Shown piece by piece: positions 46,244-55,511 of a stretch of 64,000 nucleotides of DNA. The stretch covers positions 124,001 through 188,000 of the forward strand of contig CANLQG010000003.1 of NCBI GenBank assembly GCA_947493195.1, read 5' to 3'. The notes under the pieces were generated by a model. It did not search any database. It saw nothing but the letters and a program-made list of their open reading frames with translations, and was not told where the DNA came from. Made by a program: the position numbers and the translations under genes. Source of the DNA: an uncultured Sphingomonadaceae bacterium. Lineage in GTDB: Bacteria; Pseudomonadota; Alphaproteobacteria; Sphingomonadales; Sphingomonadaceae. Numbering within the stretch: the first letter of the stretch is position 1; each line of letters opens with the position of its first letter.

Positions 46244-47881
46244 CTAGTCAGTGACTTCCCCAACCTGCCAATCGAGCGTGCGCGTTCCGTTTGCCGGAAC
46301 ATCGACCATAACGATTCGCTGACCGTTCCGCATCCGCTCCCGCATGCCGCGAAAGCGCCACTGGCTGTTGAAACCAAGTTGCACGCGCACGGTAACGGGA
46401 TGCGCATTCGCATTGGTGATCGTCGCGCGGGTATCCATCCAGCGCGCCTCGTCATCGCGCGGGTCCTGTGTGCCCGCGTGGTTACATGTTACGAAAACCT
46501 GCGAAGACTCCCCCAGCGACAGTTCGACATCCTGCCCGGAGGCGTAATCGCGCAGCGTTTCCTCTGCCACCAGCAGTTCCCCGCGCGGGCCGCGTTCGAA
46601 CACCGAGACCGTGCCGGTGGGCAATGCCACGCCCAGCCCGTGGCGCTTGTCGTTCACCGTTTCCAGTAACAGCCGGGCCGGCGTGGAATCGGGGTTCCAG
46701 TTCCACGGCGTGCAATCGCTCTCGTAGACCAGTTCGCCCTCAACACCTTCCTCGCGCAGGAAGGCGACCTGTTTCAGCCCTTGCGCGTTCACGTCGACCG
46801 GCATCGGAACGCGGTAAAGCTTGAGATCGCCGAGTTGCTCCTCGCCTGCCATGACAGGCGCCGCTGATTCCATCATTTCACGCTGCACCCGGGCGCCCGT
46901 CACCACGATCAGAGCATCTTCGGCATAGGCAGCCATCGCCGCGGGAGGGGGTGGTGGCGGCGGAGGTGGCGGATAGCCTACTGGTGATCCGCGCGCCGTA
47001 CTGCCGATCGGGTAGCACGTCAGCCGCAGGGGCCGTGCCGTGGGCGGATCAGCCAGATCCTCGAAATCGCTGGTCACGTTAAGCGTGCCCGCGACGGCCA
47101 TCAGTTCCGCATCCTCGAAGCTCTGCCCGTTATCGTTGAGGATCGTGAGCCAGCTTGTCAGGTCAAAACGAACGTTATCGGCCTCGCGTCCTTCGTGCAG
47201 AGTTGCGACGTAGCTTGCTTCCCAGTCGAAGCCCCAGGCGAGGTAAGACAGGGTGACGGTATAGGTGCCGCCACTGGCATCGCGGGTATCGATGGAAAAG
47301 ATTGGCTCCGATGAAAGACCATCAGGTATTTCGTCGAAAGTCAGCCGCTCCGGCAGGCCGGAGCAGCGCACCGCTTCGAACCCGTCCTGCGTCTGCAGCA
47401 CCAGGCCGCCATCCGCGCGTGTGCGGATCACGGCCTCCTCACTCGTCGCCTCTCCCGTGCCCGGGTTGGTGCGTGTGATGCGCACGCGGTTGCCCAGTGT
47501 GCCATTCACCAGTGCAGCAGGACTGAGGAGATCGGCGTTGCGGTTCTTCTCGATCGTGCCACCCGGCAATCCGGTGACGATGGCGCTGACGGCCACCATC
47601 CCCTCTGCCACGCCTTCGAAGCGAACGCGCGATTCGCCGGGCGGCAAGGTGACGGTCCGGGTTTCGGAGATCATCGCGAAGCCGCGCGGCCAATCGGGAT
47701 TCATCGTGTCGCCCTCGCCCCGATCGGGATCGCGGTAAACGGTGACCGCGAGGCTATCGGGCTCGCTCGCTTCCACGATGGCGCGATCCTGCGCGTCGGC
47801 AGGGACAGCGCACCCGGCGGCGATCAGGCAACCGGCAAATCTCGCGAACAAATGTCTCGGCAGGGAGGGGGGATGGCGCAT
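46244..47881 (-). CDS. secreted DUF4139-domain protein with polyproline and TonB-box-like segment
   Basis: A 545-residue exported protein; the signal peptide ends near ADAQ (residue 31). It has the same layout as the next gene: an N-terminal beta domain, a strand-rich middle (WGFDWEASY), and a C-terminal half with NANAHPVTVRVQL and VPANGTRTLDW. It is inferred to belong to the DUF4139 group, whose function is unknown. Residues 304-313 are ten prolines, followed at about 323-339 by ALIVVTGARVQREMMES, which looks like the N-terminal TonB-interaction segment of sphingomonad receptors. It lies 11 bases after its paralogue. Confidence 0.7.
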   Translation of the reverse strand: MRHPPSLPRHLFARFAGCLIAAGCAVPADAQDRAIVEASEPDSLAVTVYRDPDRGEGDTMNPDWPRGFAMISETRTVTLPPGESRVRFEGVAEGMVAVSAIVTGLPGGTIEKNRNADLLSPAALVNGTLGNRVRITRTNPGTGEATSEEAVIRTRADGGLVLQTQDGFEAVRCSGLPERLTFDEIPDGLSSEPIFSIDTRDASGGTYTVTLSYLAWGFDWEASYVATLHEGREADNVRFDLTSWLTILNDNGQSFEDAELMAVAGTLNVTSDFEDLADPPTARPLRLTCYPIGSTARGSPVGYPPPPPPPPPPAAMAAYAEDALIVVTGARVQREMMESAAPVMAGEEQLGDLKLYRVPMPVDVNAQGLKQVAFLREEGVEGELVYESDCTPWNWNPDSTPARLLLETVNDKRHGLGVALPTGTVSVFERGPRGELLVAEETLRDYASGQDVELSLGESSQVFVTCNHAGTQDPRDDEARWMDTRATITNANAHPVTVRVQLGFNSQWRFRGMRERMRNGQRIVMVDVPANGTRTLDWQVGEVTD

Positions 47882-47892
47882 CGCCCTGCCCC

Positions 47893-49365
47893 CTAGAACC
47901 GCGTCTCGTATGTCACGCGAACCTCACGCTCGCCGTTGGCGGGCACGGTGACGCGGTAACGGCGGCGGTCGATGTTCAACTGCTCGCCAGGCACATCTTC
48001 CGAAACGACGCGGAAATCGCCGCCCCACCATCCCTGGTCCAGCCCGCCCTGCGTCATTTCCACTTCCACCGGTGTGGGCTTCGCATTGGTAAACGTGTAG
48101 CGCATGGTGGTGCGATAGTAATCGACCGCCCTGTCTATCTCCACTTCGCGAACCTGCTCGCCATCGATGGTGACGCGGTAGCGCGCGCTGCGCTCGTACT
48201 CAGCGGCAGTGATTTTCTCGCGACTTTCGACCTCGGTCTGCAGCGTGATGTCGAAGGCATCGCCGGTGCGCAGCGACAGGCGGCTGCCCATCGGCGTGTG
48301 GCCGATGGCGTTTTCGCCGACGAACTGCGGATTGCCCTGCGCATCGCGCTGGTAGAAACGCACCGTTCCGGCAGGCAAGGCATCACCGAGCCCGCCCTCT
48401 CGCGAGGAGGAGAAAGCAATCTCGGATGAGACGTTACGCGGCCCGGAATCGTTGGTCAGCCAGGGGACATAAGCGCTGTAGACGCGCTGTGCCGGCACGC
48501 CCTGTACATCGAGGAAGCTGACCTGCTTGGTCTGCGCGTTCGCGATAGTGGTGCGTTCGTCCAGCGGATAGAGATAGAAATCGCCCAGCCGTTCGCGGTC
48601 TGCAGTCTCTGTGCCGGGGCGGACCATCCCGCGGCGTGGCCCGCTGCCGCCGCCATTGGGATTTCCTGCTACCAGCAGCGTATCGGCGGCGTGAAACGTG
48701 GTGCCGGTGGTGTTGGTCAGCGTGACCCAGCCCTGCATGTCGACCGTATTGTTGACCTCGTCAAACAGCGAAACGTAGTCGGCAGTCCAGCCCAGCCCGG
48801 GCGTCAGGTAACGGATCGAGGCCGGGCGCCTGCCGCTACTGGTGGAATTGAGAGTAACCGAAAGCGTCGGTCGCGCGCGCAGGTTGGGTGGCACTTCGTC
48901 GAACACCACGCGCACCGGCAGGCCATCGTCGCGCAGCACCTCGATCCGGTCGCCGATGCGCACCACCACGCCGCCGGCGGTGGAAAGCACCTCGGCCCGC
49001 TCGCGCACTTCGGCCCCGGTGGCAGGGTTGGTGCGAATTAGCGTCACAGTCTGCCCGATGGCCTTTTCCATGAGCTTGGTAGGGGTGAGCAGGTCGAAAT
49101 CGAAATTCTGTTCGACGATGGCGGTGTCGTCGGCATTGAAGCTGAGGGTAGCCGGGCGGATCTGCGCCGATACGTCGGGAAACTCGATCCGCGTCGTGCC
49201 GCGCGGGATATCGAGCTGGCGTATATCCTGCACCAGCGACTGGCCGTTCTGGTAAATTGTAACGGACACGTCGCCCTGCGCGGTGCCTTCGGTCTGCTGG
49301 GCAGACGCGGGCAAGGCCAGCGCACTGGCGGCAAGCAGCGCGGCGGTGATGTGGCGGATGGTCAT
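47893..49365 (-). CDS. secreted DUF4139-domain protein
   Basis: A 490-residue protein with a clear signal peptide (residues 1-22, ending ASAQQ). It carries the DUF4139 signature: VSVTIYQNGQSLVQDIRQLDIPRGTTRIEF, then TLIRTNPATGAEVRERAEVL and GLGWTADYVSLFDE. The C-terminal half is beta-rich with a conserved VPANGEREVRVTYE end. The function is unknown. The ATG at 49365 has GGGAGGA nine bases upstream. It is the first of a two-gene run. Confidence 0.85.
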   Translation of the reverse strand: MTIRHITAALLAASALALPASAQQTEGTAQGDVSVTIYQNGQSLVQDIRQLDIPRGTTRIEFPDVSAQIRPATLSFNADDTAIVEQNFDFDLLTPTKLMEKAIGQTVTLIRTNPATGAEVRERAEVLSTAGGVVVRIGDRIEVLRDDGLPVRVVFDEVPPNLRARPTLSVTLNSTSSGRRPASIRYLTPGLGWTADYVSLFDEVNNTVDMQGWVTLTNTTGTTFHAADTLLVAGNPNGGGSGPRRGMVRPGTETADRERLGDFYLYPLDERTTIANAQTKQVSFLDVQGVPAQRVYSAYVPWLTNDSGPRNVSSEIAFSSSREGGLGDALPAGTVRFYQRDAQGNPQFVGENAIGHTPMGSRLSLRTGDAFDITLQTEVESREKITAAEYERSARYRVTIDGEQVREVEIDRAVDYYRTTMRYTFTNAKPTPVEVEMTQGGLDQGWWGGDFRVVSEDVPGEQLNIDRRRYRVTVPANGEREVRVTYETRF

Positions 49366-49458
49366 GATGGCAGTCCTCCCCAAAGATTGGCTATGATATA
49401 GGGTATCACGACCTGTATCGGTCATGAACGCCCTGTCGCCAGCGTTCGGATGAGGGTG

Positions 49459-51924
49459 CTAACCGCCCTTTCGCGGGTTCGCCAGCACTTCGCCAACCTT
49501 GTCGGCAATTTGCTTCACGCTGAACGGCTTGGGAATGAAGTGCATGGCCTCGATATCGATCTCGCTGCGCAGTTCGCCTTCGGCATAGCCGGACATGAAC
49601 AGGATCGGCAAAGCCGGATGCTGCTTGCGAATTTCGCGCGCCATGGCCGGGCCGTTCATGCTCGGCATCACCACGTCCGACACCACCAGGTCGAACGGGT
49701 GCTTGCCCGACCTGACGATCTCCAGTCCCTCGTCCCCGTCGCTGGCGGTGACGATGGTGTAGCCCTGCCGAGCCAGTGCGCGCTCGGCCACGGCGCGAAC
49801 CATGTCCTCGTCCTCCACCAGCAGGATGCAGCCGCCGCCGGACCAGTTGCTGCCCTTTTCCTCCACCTCGGTACGCCGCAGTTCCTCCTCGGTCGCCTCG
49901 TGTACCGGCAGGTAGATGGTGAAGCGCGCGCCCTTGATGCCGCCGTCCGCTGCCTTTGCGTTGGAAGCGAAGATGAAACCGCCGGACTGCTTGATGATGC
50001 CGTAGACGGTCGACAGGCCAAGGCCGGTGCCCTTGCCCTGCTCTTTCGTGGTGAAGAACGGTTCGAAGATATTGCCCAGCACCTTGGCAGGAATGCCGCC
50101 GCCGGTATCCTCTGCCACCAGCACAGTATAGTCGCCTGCCGGGATAATCTCGCTGCCCATGCGGCGGATGTCCTTCGCCTCTACCCGGCGCGTGGCGAAG
50201 GTGAGCGTGCCGCTAGCATCTTCCCCGCCCCCGCTCGACTGGATGGCATCGCGCGCGTTGACCGCCAGGTTGATCACCACCTGCTCCAGCTGGCGGGGAT
50301 CGGCGCGGACCGGACCAAGGTTGCGATCGTGCCGGACCTTGAGAGTGATCTTCGCGCCCAGCAGGCGCTTGAGCAATTGGCTGACCTCGCTCAGCACGTC
50401 GGGCAGTTGCAGCACTTCGGGTTGCAGCGTCTGCTGGCGGCTGAAGGCCAGCAACTGTCGCGTCAGGCTGGCAGCGCGGTTGGAATTGGCCTTGATCTGC
50501 TGGATGTCGTCATAGTCGCTGTCGCCCGGCGTATGGCGCAACAGCATGAGATCGCAGTAACCGATGATGGCGGTCAGCACGTTGTTGAAATCGTGCGCCA
50601 CGCCGCCCGCAAGCTGGCCCACGGCCTGCATCTTGGTAGCCTGTGCCACCTGTCGTTTCAGCCGGGCCTCCTCGGTCGTGTCGGCCAGCGAGAGCAGCAC
50701 CGCGGCCTCGCCCAGCCCGCGTACACCGGCAAGGCCGATACTGACAGGGTCATCCGGCTCTCCGCGCAGGCGCACGGCAACGTCGCCGCTGGAAGCCGGG
50801 CCCTGGCCATAACGCCGCACCGCGTCGGACATGGCGGTCTTGTCGCGCGGCACGACCAGGTCGGAGGGATAGGGCGGCAAGTCGGCACCGATGCCCGATG
50901 CGCGCCGAAACGCGGGGTTGGCGAACAGGAACTTGCCGTCACGGTTGGTGGTGGCAAGGCCCAGGGGCAATTGTTCAAGCAGCCCCTCGAGCTGCGCGGC
51001 CTGTCCCTTGCTTTCCCCGCCCCAGCCGCCAAGCCCGATGCCGCTGTCGATCAACAGCATGATCGACGGTGCTTCTGCAGCGGTCTTGCCGGGCGTCTTC
51101 TCGCTCGCGGCGAGTTCAGGATCGACCAGCGGTATCTGCACCAGGGTTTGCGGCGAACCCTTCTGCCCCTCGCGGGAGAAGAAGATCCGCTCCCGGTCGT
51201 CGGATCGCAGCAGGCGGACGAATTCCTGGCCCGACATGCTGGCGTTCTCGTCGCCAAGCGCACGGCGGGCGAGTGCCGGACTTGCCGCACGCACCATGCC
51301 GTCCGGCGAAACCAGTGCCACGGCAATGCCAGCCGCGCCCAGCACCTTGCCGAACAGTCCGGTAATGTGGACGCCGATACCGGCCAGCGGATTGGTGCGG
51401 GTAATCGGTGTGAAGCGCCAGACAAGATACTCGTCCCCGCTTCCAGCGCGCACGGCCCGGGCTTCCCAGCTCTTCTCCTCGTCCGCGACCACAACAGGCT
51501 CGCTGCCCTTCCCGTCGCGCCAGGCAGAACGCGCCAGCCGGGTCAGCTTTTCCGCGCTCGCGCCGTCCACGGGAAGGCGCGGCGGGGCATTGCTGGAGCC
51601 GAACCAGAGCTCGAACGTCGCATTGGCGCAGACCAGCCGGTTGGCGCGGTCGGTAATGGCCACGGCCTCGTCGGCGCGCTCGATGGCGGCCACGGTAACG
51701 GACCAGTCGGGCATGTCGGCCACGGGCTGGACCTGCGCAGAAACCCGCGCCCGTGCGGCGCCAAAGGCAATCAGCCCCAGCACCACAAGCCCGCCGGCAT
51801 AGGCCAGCGTGGCGGCGGTGTTCTCGGTAGCGAACTGGATCAGCGCAATGCTGGCCAGCACGGCGGCTGCCACCGCAATGCCATCCGTCAGAGGGCCCGA
51901 TTCCTGCGCTTTCACAATCTTCAT
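49459..51924 (-). CDS. cckA: cell-cycle hybrid histidine kinase CckA
   Basis: An 821-residue hybrid kinase. Two membrane helices (about 15-32 and 40-58) precede two PAS-like domains (about 75-180 and 310-415). The dimerisation helix with H444 in GGVAHDFNNVLTAIIGY follows, then the HATPase domain (NLAVNARDAI, GGGIPAKV, GTGLGLSTVYGI). A C-terminal receiver (about 699-815) has D750. CckA phosphorylates CtrA and CpdR through ChpT, controlling cell-cycle and motility genes. CpdR is encoded at 21984 of this window; no chpT is seen. Confidence 0.95.
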   Translation of the reverse strand: MKIVKAQESGPLTDGIAVAAAVLASIALIQFATENTAATLAYAGGLVVLGLIAFGAARARVSAQVQPVADMPDWSVTVAAIERADEAVAITDRANRLVCANATFELWFGSSNAPPRLPVDGASAEKLTRLARSAWRDGKGSEPVVVADEEKSWEARAVRAGSGDEYLVWRFTPITRTNPLAGIGVHITGLFGKVLGAAGIAVALVSPDGMVRAASPALARRALGDENASMSGQEFVRLLRSDDRERIFFSREGQKGSPQTLVQIPLVDPELAASEKTPGKTAAEAPSIMLLIDSGIGLGGWGGESKGQAAQLEGLLEQLPLGLATTNRDGKFLFANPAFRRASGIGADLPPYPSDLVVPRDKTAMSDAVRRYGQGPASSGDVAVRLRGEPDDPVSIGLAGVRGLGEAAVLLSLADTTEEARLKRQVAQATKMQAVGQLAGGVAHDFNNVLTAIIGYCDLMLLRHTPGDSDYDDIQQIKANSNRAASLTRQLLAFSRQQTLQPEVLQLPDVLSEVSQLLKRLLGAKITLKVRHDRNLGPVRADPRQLEQVVINLAVNARDAIQSSGGGEDASGTLTFATRRVEAKDIRRMGSEIIPAGDYTVLVAEDTGGGIPAKVLGNIFEPFFTTKEQGKGTGLGLSTVYGIIKQSGGFIFASNAKAADGGIKGARFTIYLPVHEATEEELRRTEVEEKGSNWSGGGCILLVEDEDMVRAVAERALARQGYTIVTASDGDEGLEIVRSGKHPFDLVVSDVVMPSMNGPAMAREIRKQHPALPILFMSGYAEGELRSEIDIEAMHFIPKPFSVKQIADKVGEVLANPRKGG

Positions 51925-51991
51925 CGCTATGGCCTTAGCAAAGCCGCCCCGTGCGCCCTAGACGGCAATTGGCGCCAATGCGCGAACGCGG

Positions 51992-52588
51992 TCACTCTGC
52001 CGGCTGGGCAGTCTTGAACTTGCCGCGCCGCTGGATCCACTTGCGCGCGACGACAAAACGCCAGACGAAGCTGGCCACGAGATAGCCGATTGCCGCGCCA
52101 ACCACTGCAAGAATGACGAAGCCGAAGGCGGCCACGCCGGCAATCTCCGCCCACTGCGCGAACGACTGGAACCATGTGCTCTGCACATGTTCGTTCGCCA
52201 TGCCGGTAGTCGCATCGTCGATCTTCAGCACGAATACGCCCAGCTTGTGCGCCACCACTGCCCAGAAGGCGACGGTGAAAGGATTTGTAACCAGCGTGGT
52301 AACGGCAGCCAGCGGCAGGTTGGCGCGCGATGGCAAGGCCAGCAGTACGGCCAGGAACGTCTGCCCCAGGGGAATTATGAAAGCTGCAAATACGCCCAGC
52401 GCGACACCGCGCGGCACGCTGCGGCGATTGAAACGCCAGAGTTCGGAACGCGCGATGGTGCTGGCCAGCGGAGCGAGCCAGCGATTCTTCGCCATCTCTT
52501 CCCGCCGGGGCATGCTCGGCATGCGTGCCGACAGCCACCGAGTCGCCTTTTCCATCATGGGATCGCCCATACTCCTTTGCGTCGCCAT
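51992..52588 (-). CDS. DUF2062 membrane protein
   Basis: A 198-residue protein with three or four hydrophobic helices. It has the DUF2062 pattern: RGVALGVFAAFIIPLGQTFLAVLLA, then PLAAVTTLVTNPFTVAF, and a late AVVGAAIGYLVASFVWRF helix. The function is unknown; glycosyltransferase-linked and lipid-related roles have been suggested for relatives. The ATG at 52588 is used; ATG 52570 is possible. Confidence 0.8.
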   Translation of the reverse strand: MATQRSMGDPMMEKATRWLSARMPSMPRREEMAKNRWLAPLASTIARSELWRFNRRSVPRGVALGVFAAFIIPLGQTFLAVLLALPSRANLPLAAVTTLVTNPFTVAFWAVVAHKLGVFVLKIDDATTGMANEHVQSTWFQSFAQWAEIAGVAAFGFVILAVVGAAIGYLVASFVWRFVVARKWIQRRGKFKTAQPAE

Positions 52589-52696
52589 TGATAGATGGTT
52601 CTAGCCCAGTGAATGACAACCGTCGCTTAACGACGATACGCGGCTTTGAGCGACAATTGCGCCCGGCCCGTCGCATCCGTGAATCCGAGGAGGATT

Positions 52697-53179
52697 TCAG
52701 CCTTTTTCGCGCATCAGGCGCGCCTTGTCGCGCTGCCAGTCGCGATCCTTGATCGTCGCCCTCTTGTCGTGCGCCTGCTTACCCTTGGCCAGCGCCAGTT
52801 CGACCTTGGCCCGCCCGCGCCCGTTGAAATAGACCGACAGCGGAACCAGCGTCATGCCCTTGCGCTCAACGGCACCGAACAGGCGATTGATCTCGCGCTC
52901 GTGCAGCAGCAGCTTGCGGGGCCGCTTGGGCTCATGGTTGTGGCGGTTGCCGTGGCTGAATTCGGGGATAGTGGCGTTGACGAGGAAGACCTGCCCGTCC
53001 TTCACCTCGGCATAGCTCTCGGCGATACTGCCCTGCCCTGCCCGCAGCGCCTTCACCTCGGTGCCCTGCAGGGCGATGCCCGCCTCGAAGGTATCCTCGA
53101 TGGAATAGTTGAACCGCGCCTTGCGGTTTTCTGCGACGACCTTCTGCTTGTCGAACGTAGCGGGTTTGGGGCGTGCCAT
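52697..53179 (-). CDS. smpB: SsrA-binding protein
   Basis: A 160-residue protein that delivers tmRNA to stalled ribosomes. It has the OB-barrel segments [27 protein letters not shown] and [20 protein letters not shown], and the lysine-rich tail [24 protein letters not shown] that enters the mRNA channel. The longer frame upstream is not needed; ATG 53179 gives the usual MARPKP start. No tmRNA gene is seen in the window. Confidence 0.96.
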   Translation of the reverse strand: MARPKPATFDKQKVVAENRKARFNYSIEDTFEAGIALQGTEVKALRAGQGSIAESYAEVKDGQVFLVNATIPEFSHGNRHNHEPKRPRKLLLHEREINRLFGAVERKGMTLVPLSVYFNGRGRAKVELALAKGKQAHDKRATIKDRDWQRDKARLMREKG

Positions 53180-53230
53180 AAGGTGGCGGGATGTAGGGAT
53201 GCACTTGCCAAAAGGCAAAGGGCATGGTGC

Positions 53231-54532
53231 CTACATCAGGTCCTCCGGCAGGGTTGGGTTGCTCAGGATGCCGATGAACCGCTGCCAGCGCGTGGCCGTG
53301 TCGGCGTCTCCCGCCTCGACTGCAGCACCCACAATCTCCGAACCGAGCCCATAATTGATCACGTAACTGCGGTAGGTGTCCATGAAGCGCAGCGACTGTT
53401 CAGCGCGCTCGCGGCTCATCAGGCGATAGCGCATCGAGGCTTCGATCACTTCCTCGCGGGTCATGGTTTCGTCGAGGTAGGCAGCGGCAATGGTATAGTA
53501 GGCACCCGAAAGCCCCTCCAGCGCCTCGCGCAGCTCGTAATACTGTTCGATATTGCTGGCATCGATCCCTGCCAGCGGAGCCAGCACGTCGCGTTCGTAT
53601 TCGAGCTGGCTGTTGCCGGGAAACGCCAGCTTCACGCCGTACTCGGCGCTGCCTTCGGAAATGATCGCGCGCGGGGAATAGAGTGGCAGCAGGGTGAATT
53701 CGATCTGCCCGAGTTCGTTTACCCGGTCCCGCTCGATCAGTGTCGAATAGACATGGTGGCCGGGATAGGCTTCGTGACAGCCGACATCCACTGCGCGGTC
53801 GAGCCGGGTCGGCAGGTCGGTGTTGATCTCGATTACCGAGTGATAGTCGCCCTGATAATAGTTGAACCCGCCCCACGGCTTGTCGGTGACGAGGGAGAGA
53901 TCGAAGCTCTCTCCTTCGGGGAGCGGGATGTGCGGCAGGGTGCGCTTGCGGCATTCGTCCACCGCAGCGTCGATCACCGTGCGAAGGCGGTCGTTCGGAA
54001 TGATGAAACGGTCCTGGTAGGCATTGAGCCGCTCGTTCAGCGGGCCGTCGGACGGATCGCCCGGCACCAGTTCCTCGATCCGGTCGAGTACAGGGTCCAA
54101 GGTGGTCAGGTCGATCAGTTCGGGGCGCACACCGAACAGGCCTTCGGCCTCGTCCTGGAACGCGATTTCCTCGCCGCGCAGCATTCTCAGGCGCACCTTG
54201 GCGCTGGCAAGCATGGCGCGCAGGTAACGCACGCGCTCTGCCTCCAGCGTGCCGGGCTGCGTCTCGATCAGGCCGAGCGTCGCGTCGAGCGCAGTGACGC
54301 GGGCCTGCAGCATCGGCAATGTGGTTTCGTCGTCTTGCGCGGCAGCGCGGGTGGCGAGTTCCTCCGGCCCGTAATAGGCATCGACGTAGCCGGGGTCTTT
54401 CTCCCCGATAGCCAGTTGGATCGCGAGATAATCGCGAGCCAGCACGTCGAGCGCGGGTGGCTGGATGCCCGGCATGGTGGCACAGGAGGAAAGCGCAAAG
54501 GCGCTGGCGGCGAGTAGGAGGATGCGGGTCAT
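53231..54532 (-). CDS. DUF885 lipoprotein, putative metallopeptidase
   Basis: A 433-residue protein with a lipobox (LSSCATM, cysteine at residue 18) and a DUF885 domain. The family's metal motif is present as CHEAYPGHHVYS near residue 259, with a distal glutamate in EGSAEYGVKLAF. DUF885 members are zinc-dependent peptidase-like proteins. Anchoring at the outer membrane is inferred. The stop is 51 bases upstream of smpB's start and its own ATG overlaps the dapA stop. Confidence 0.85.
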   Translation of the reverse strand: MTRILLLAASAFALSSCATMPGIQPPALDVLARDYLAIQLAIGEKDPGYVDAYYGPEELATRAAAQDDETTLPMLQARVTALDATLGLIETQPGTLEAERVRYLRAMLASAKVRLRMLRGEEIAFQDEAEGLFGVRPELIDLTTLDPVLDRIEELVPGDPSDGPLNERLNAYQDRFIIPNDRLRTVIDAAVDECRKRTLPHIPLPEGESFDLSLVTDKPWGGFNYYQGDYHSVIEINTDLPTRLDRAVDVGCHEAYPGHHVYSTLIERDRVNELGQIEFTLLPLYSPRAIISEGSAEYGVKLAFPGNSQLEYERDVLAPLAGIDASNIEQYYELREALEGLSGAYYTIAAAYLDETMTREEVIEASMRYRLMSRERAEQSLRFMDTYRSYVINYGLGSEIVGAAVEAGDADTATRWQRFIGILSNPTLPEDLM

Positions 54533-55413
54533 GCTACGATCCCCGCGAGTTCCATCGCCTCGTCCACTTGCCTTCTTGCAGTATCGGAGCAGCGCACGAT
54601 CGGCAGGCGCACGTCGGGGCTGAACCAGTCGAACAGCTTGCTGAGCGCATATTTTGCAGGTGCGGGCGAGGCATCGGCGAACATTGCCCTGTGCAGCGGG
54701 TAGAGTCTCTCGTTCAACTCGCGCGCGGTGGCGAAATCGCCCTCGGCAGCCGCAGCGTGGAAGTCTGCGCACAGCTTTGGCGCGACGTTGGCGGTAACGG
54801 AGATGCAGCCCACCTGCCCCAGCGCGTAGCCTGCCAGCACCAGCGGGTCGTCGCCCGAAAGCTGGCAGAAGTCCGGCCCTGCTCCCATGCGGTGCGTGAC
54901 AACGCGCGACAAGTCGCCGCTCGCATCCTTGATCGCAACGATCTTGTCCGGGAAGCGGCGGTGCAGTTCGATCACCGTTTCGGGCGCGATGTCAGTCACC
55001 GTGCGTCCGGGCACGTTGTAGAGCACGATGGGCAGGTCGGCCCGCTCCGCCAGGTAGCTGAAGTGCGCCAGCAGCCCCTCCTGCGAAGGCCGGTTATAAT
55101 AGGGCGCGACCAGCAGCAGCGCGTCGGCCCCGGCGGTCTGGGCTTCCTTGATATGCCACAGCGCGGTCTTCGTGTCATTGCTGCCAGCGCCGGCGATAAC
55201 CGGCACGCGGCCTTTCGCCACCTCTGCACACACGGCAATCACCTTGTGATGCTCGTCATTGTCCAGCGTGGCGCTTTCGCCCGTTGTGCCGCAAGGGACC
55301 AGCGCTTTCGATCCGCTCTCGATCTGCCAGTCGATGAAGCGGCGGTAGGCATCCTCGTCGAAGTCATCGCCTGAAAAGGGGGTGGCGAGCGCGGGAATCG
55401 AACCTGAGAACAT
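54529..55413 (-). CDS. dapA: 4-hydroxy-tetrahydrodipicolinate synthase
   Basis: A 294-residue TIM barrel making the first committed intermediate of lysine and diaminopimelate. The Schiff-base lysine is K162 in VAIKDASGD and the catalytic tyrosine is Y132 in VLYNVPGRT; VPCGTTGE begins near residue 39. It is coupled (ATGA) to the DUF885 gene downstream. The order dapA-(DUF885)-smpB is a common proteobacterial neighbourhood. Confidence 0.96.
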   Translation of the reverse strand: MFSGSIPALATPFSGDDFDEDAYRRFIDWQIESGSKALVPCGTTGESATLDNDEHHKVIAVCAEVAKGRVPVIAGAGSNDTKTALWHIKEAQTAGADALLLVAPYYNRPSQEGLLAHFSYLAERADLPIVLYNVPGRTVTDIAPETVIELHRRFPDKIVAIKDASGDLSRVVTHRMGAGPDFCQLSGDDPLVLAGYALGQVGCISVTANVAPKLCADFHAAAAEGDFATARELNERLYPLHRAMFADASPAPAKYALSKLFDWFSPDVRLPIVRCSDTARRQVDEAMELAGIVA

Positions 55414-55511
55414 TTTACGCCTCTCGTGCGTTGGTGTGAAAAGACGACTCGATGGAAAAATTGCGCCGAAACAGCGCCCTTTCCCAATAGCCTTACCCCT
55501 TCGGAGGAATT

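Noticed and set aside
46943-46972. G-rich run that might form a quadruplex or a slippage tract
   Set aside because: It is the complement of ten proline codons using mixed third bases, so it is neither a perfect repeat nor a set of four GGG runs.
49450-52017. An 855-codon open frame on the plus strand
   Set aside because: It lies wholly opposite cckA, whose motifs are complete. In GC-rich DNA the antisense frame often stays open; the translation has no recognisable domain.
52646-54517. A 623-codon open frame on the plus strand
   Set aside because: Opposite smpB and the DUF885 gene, both of which have clear family motifs.
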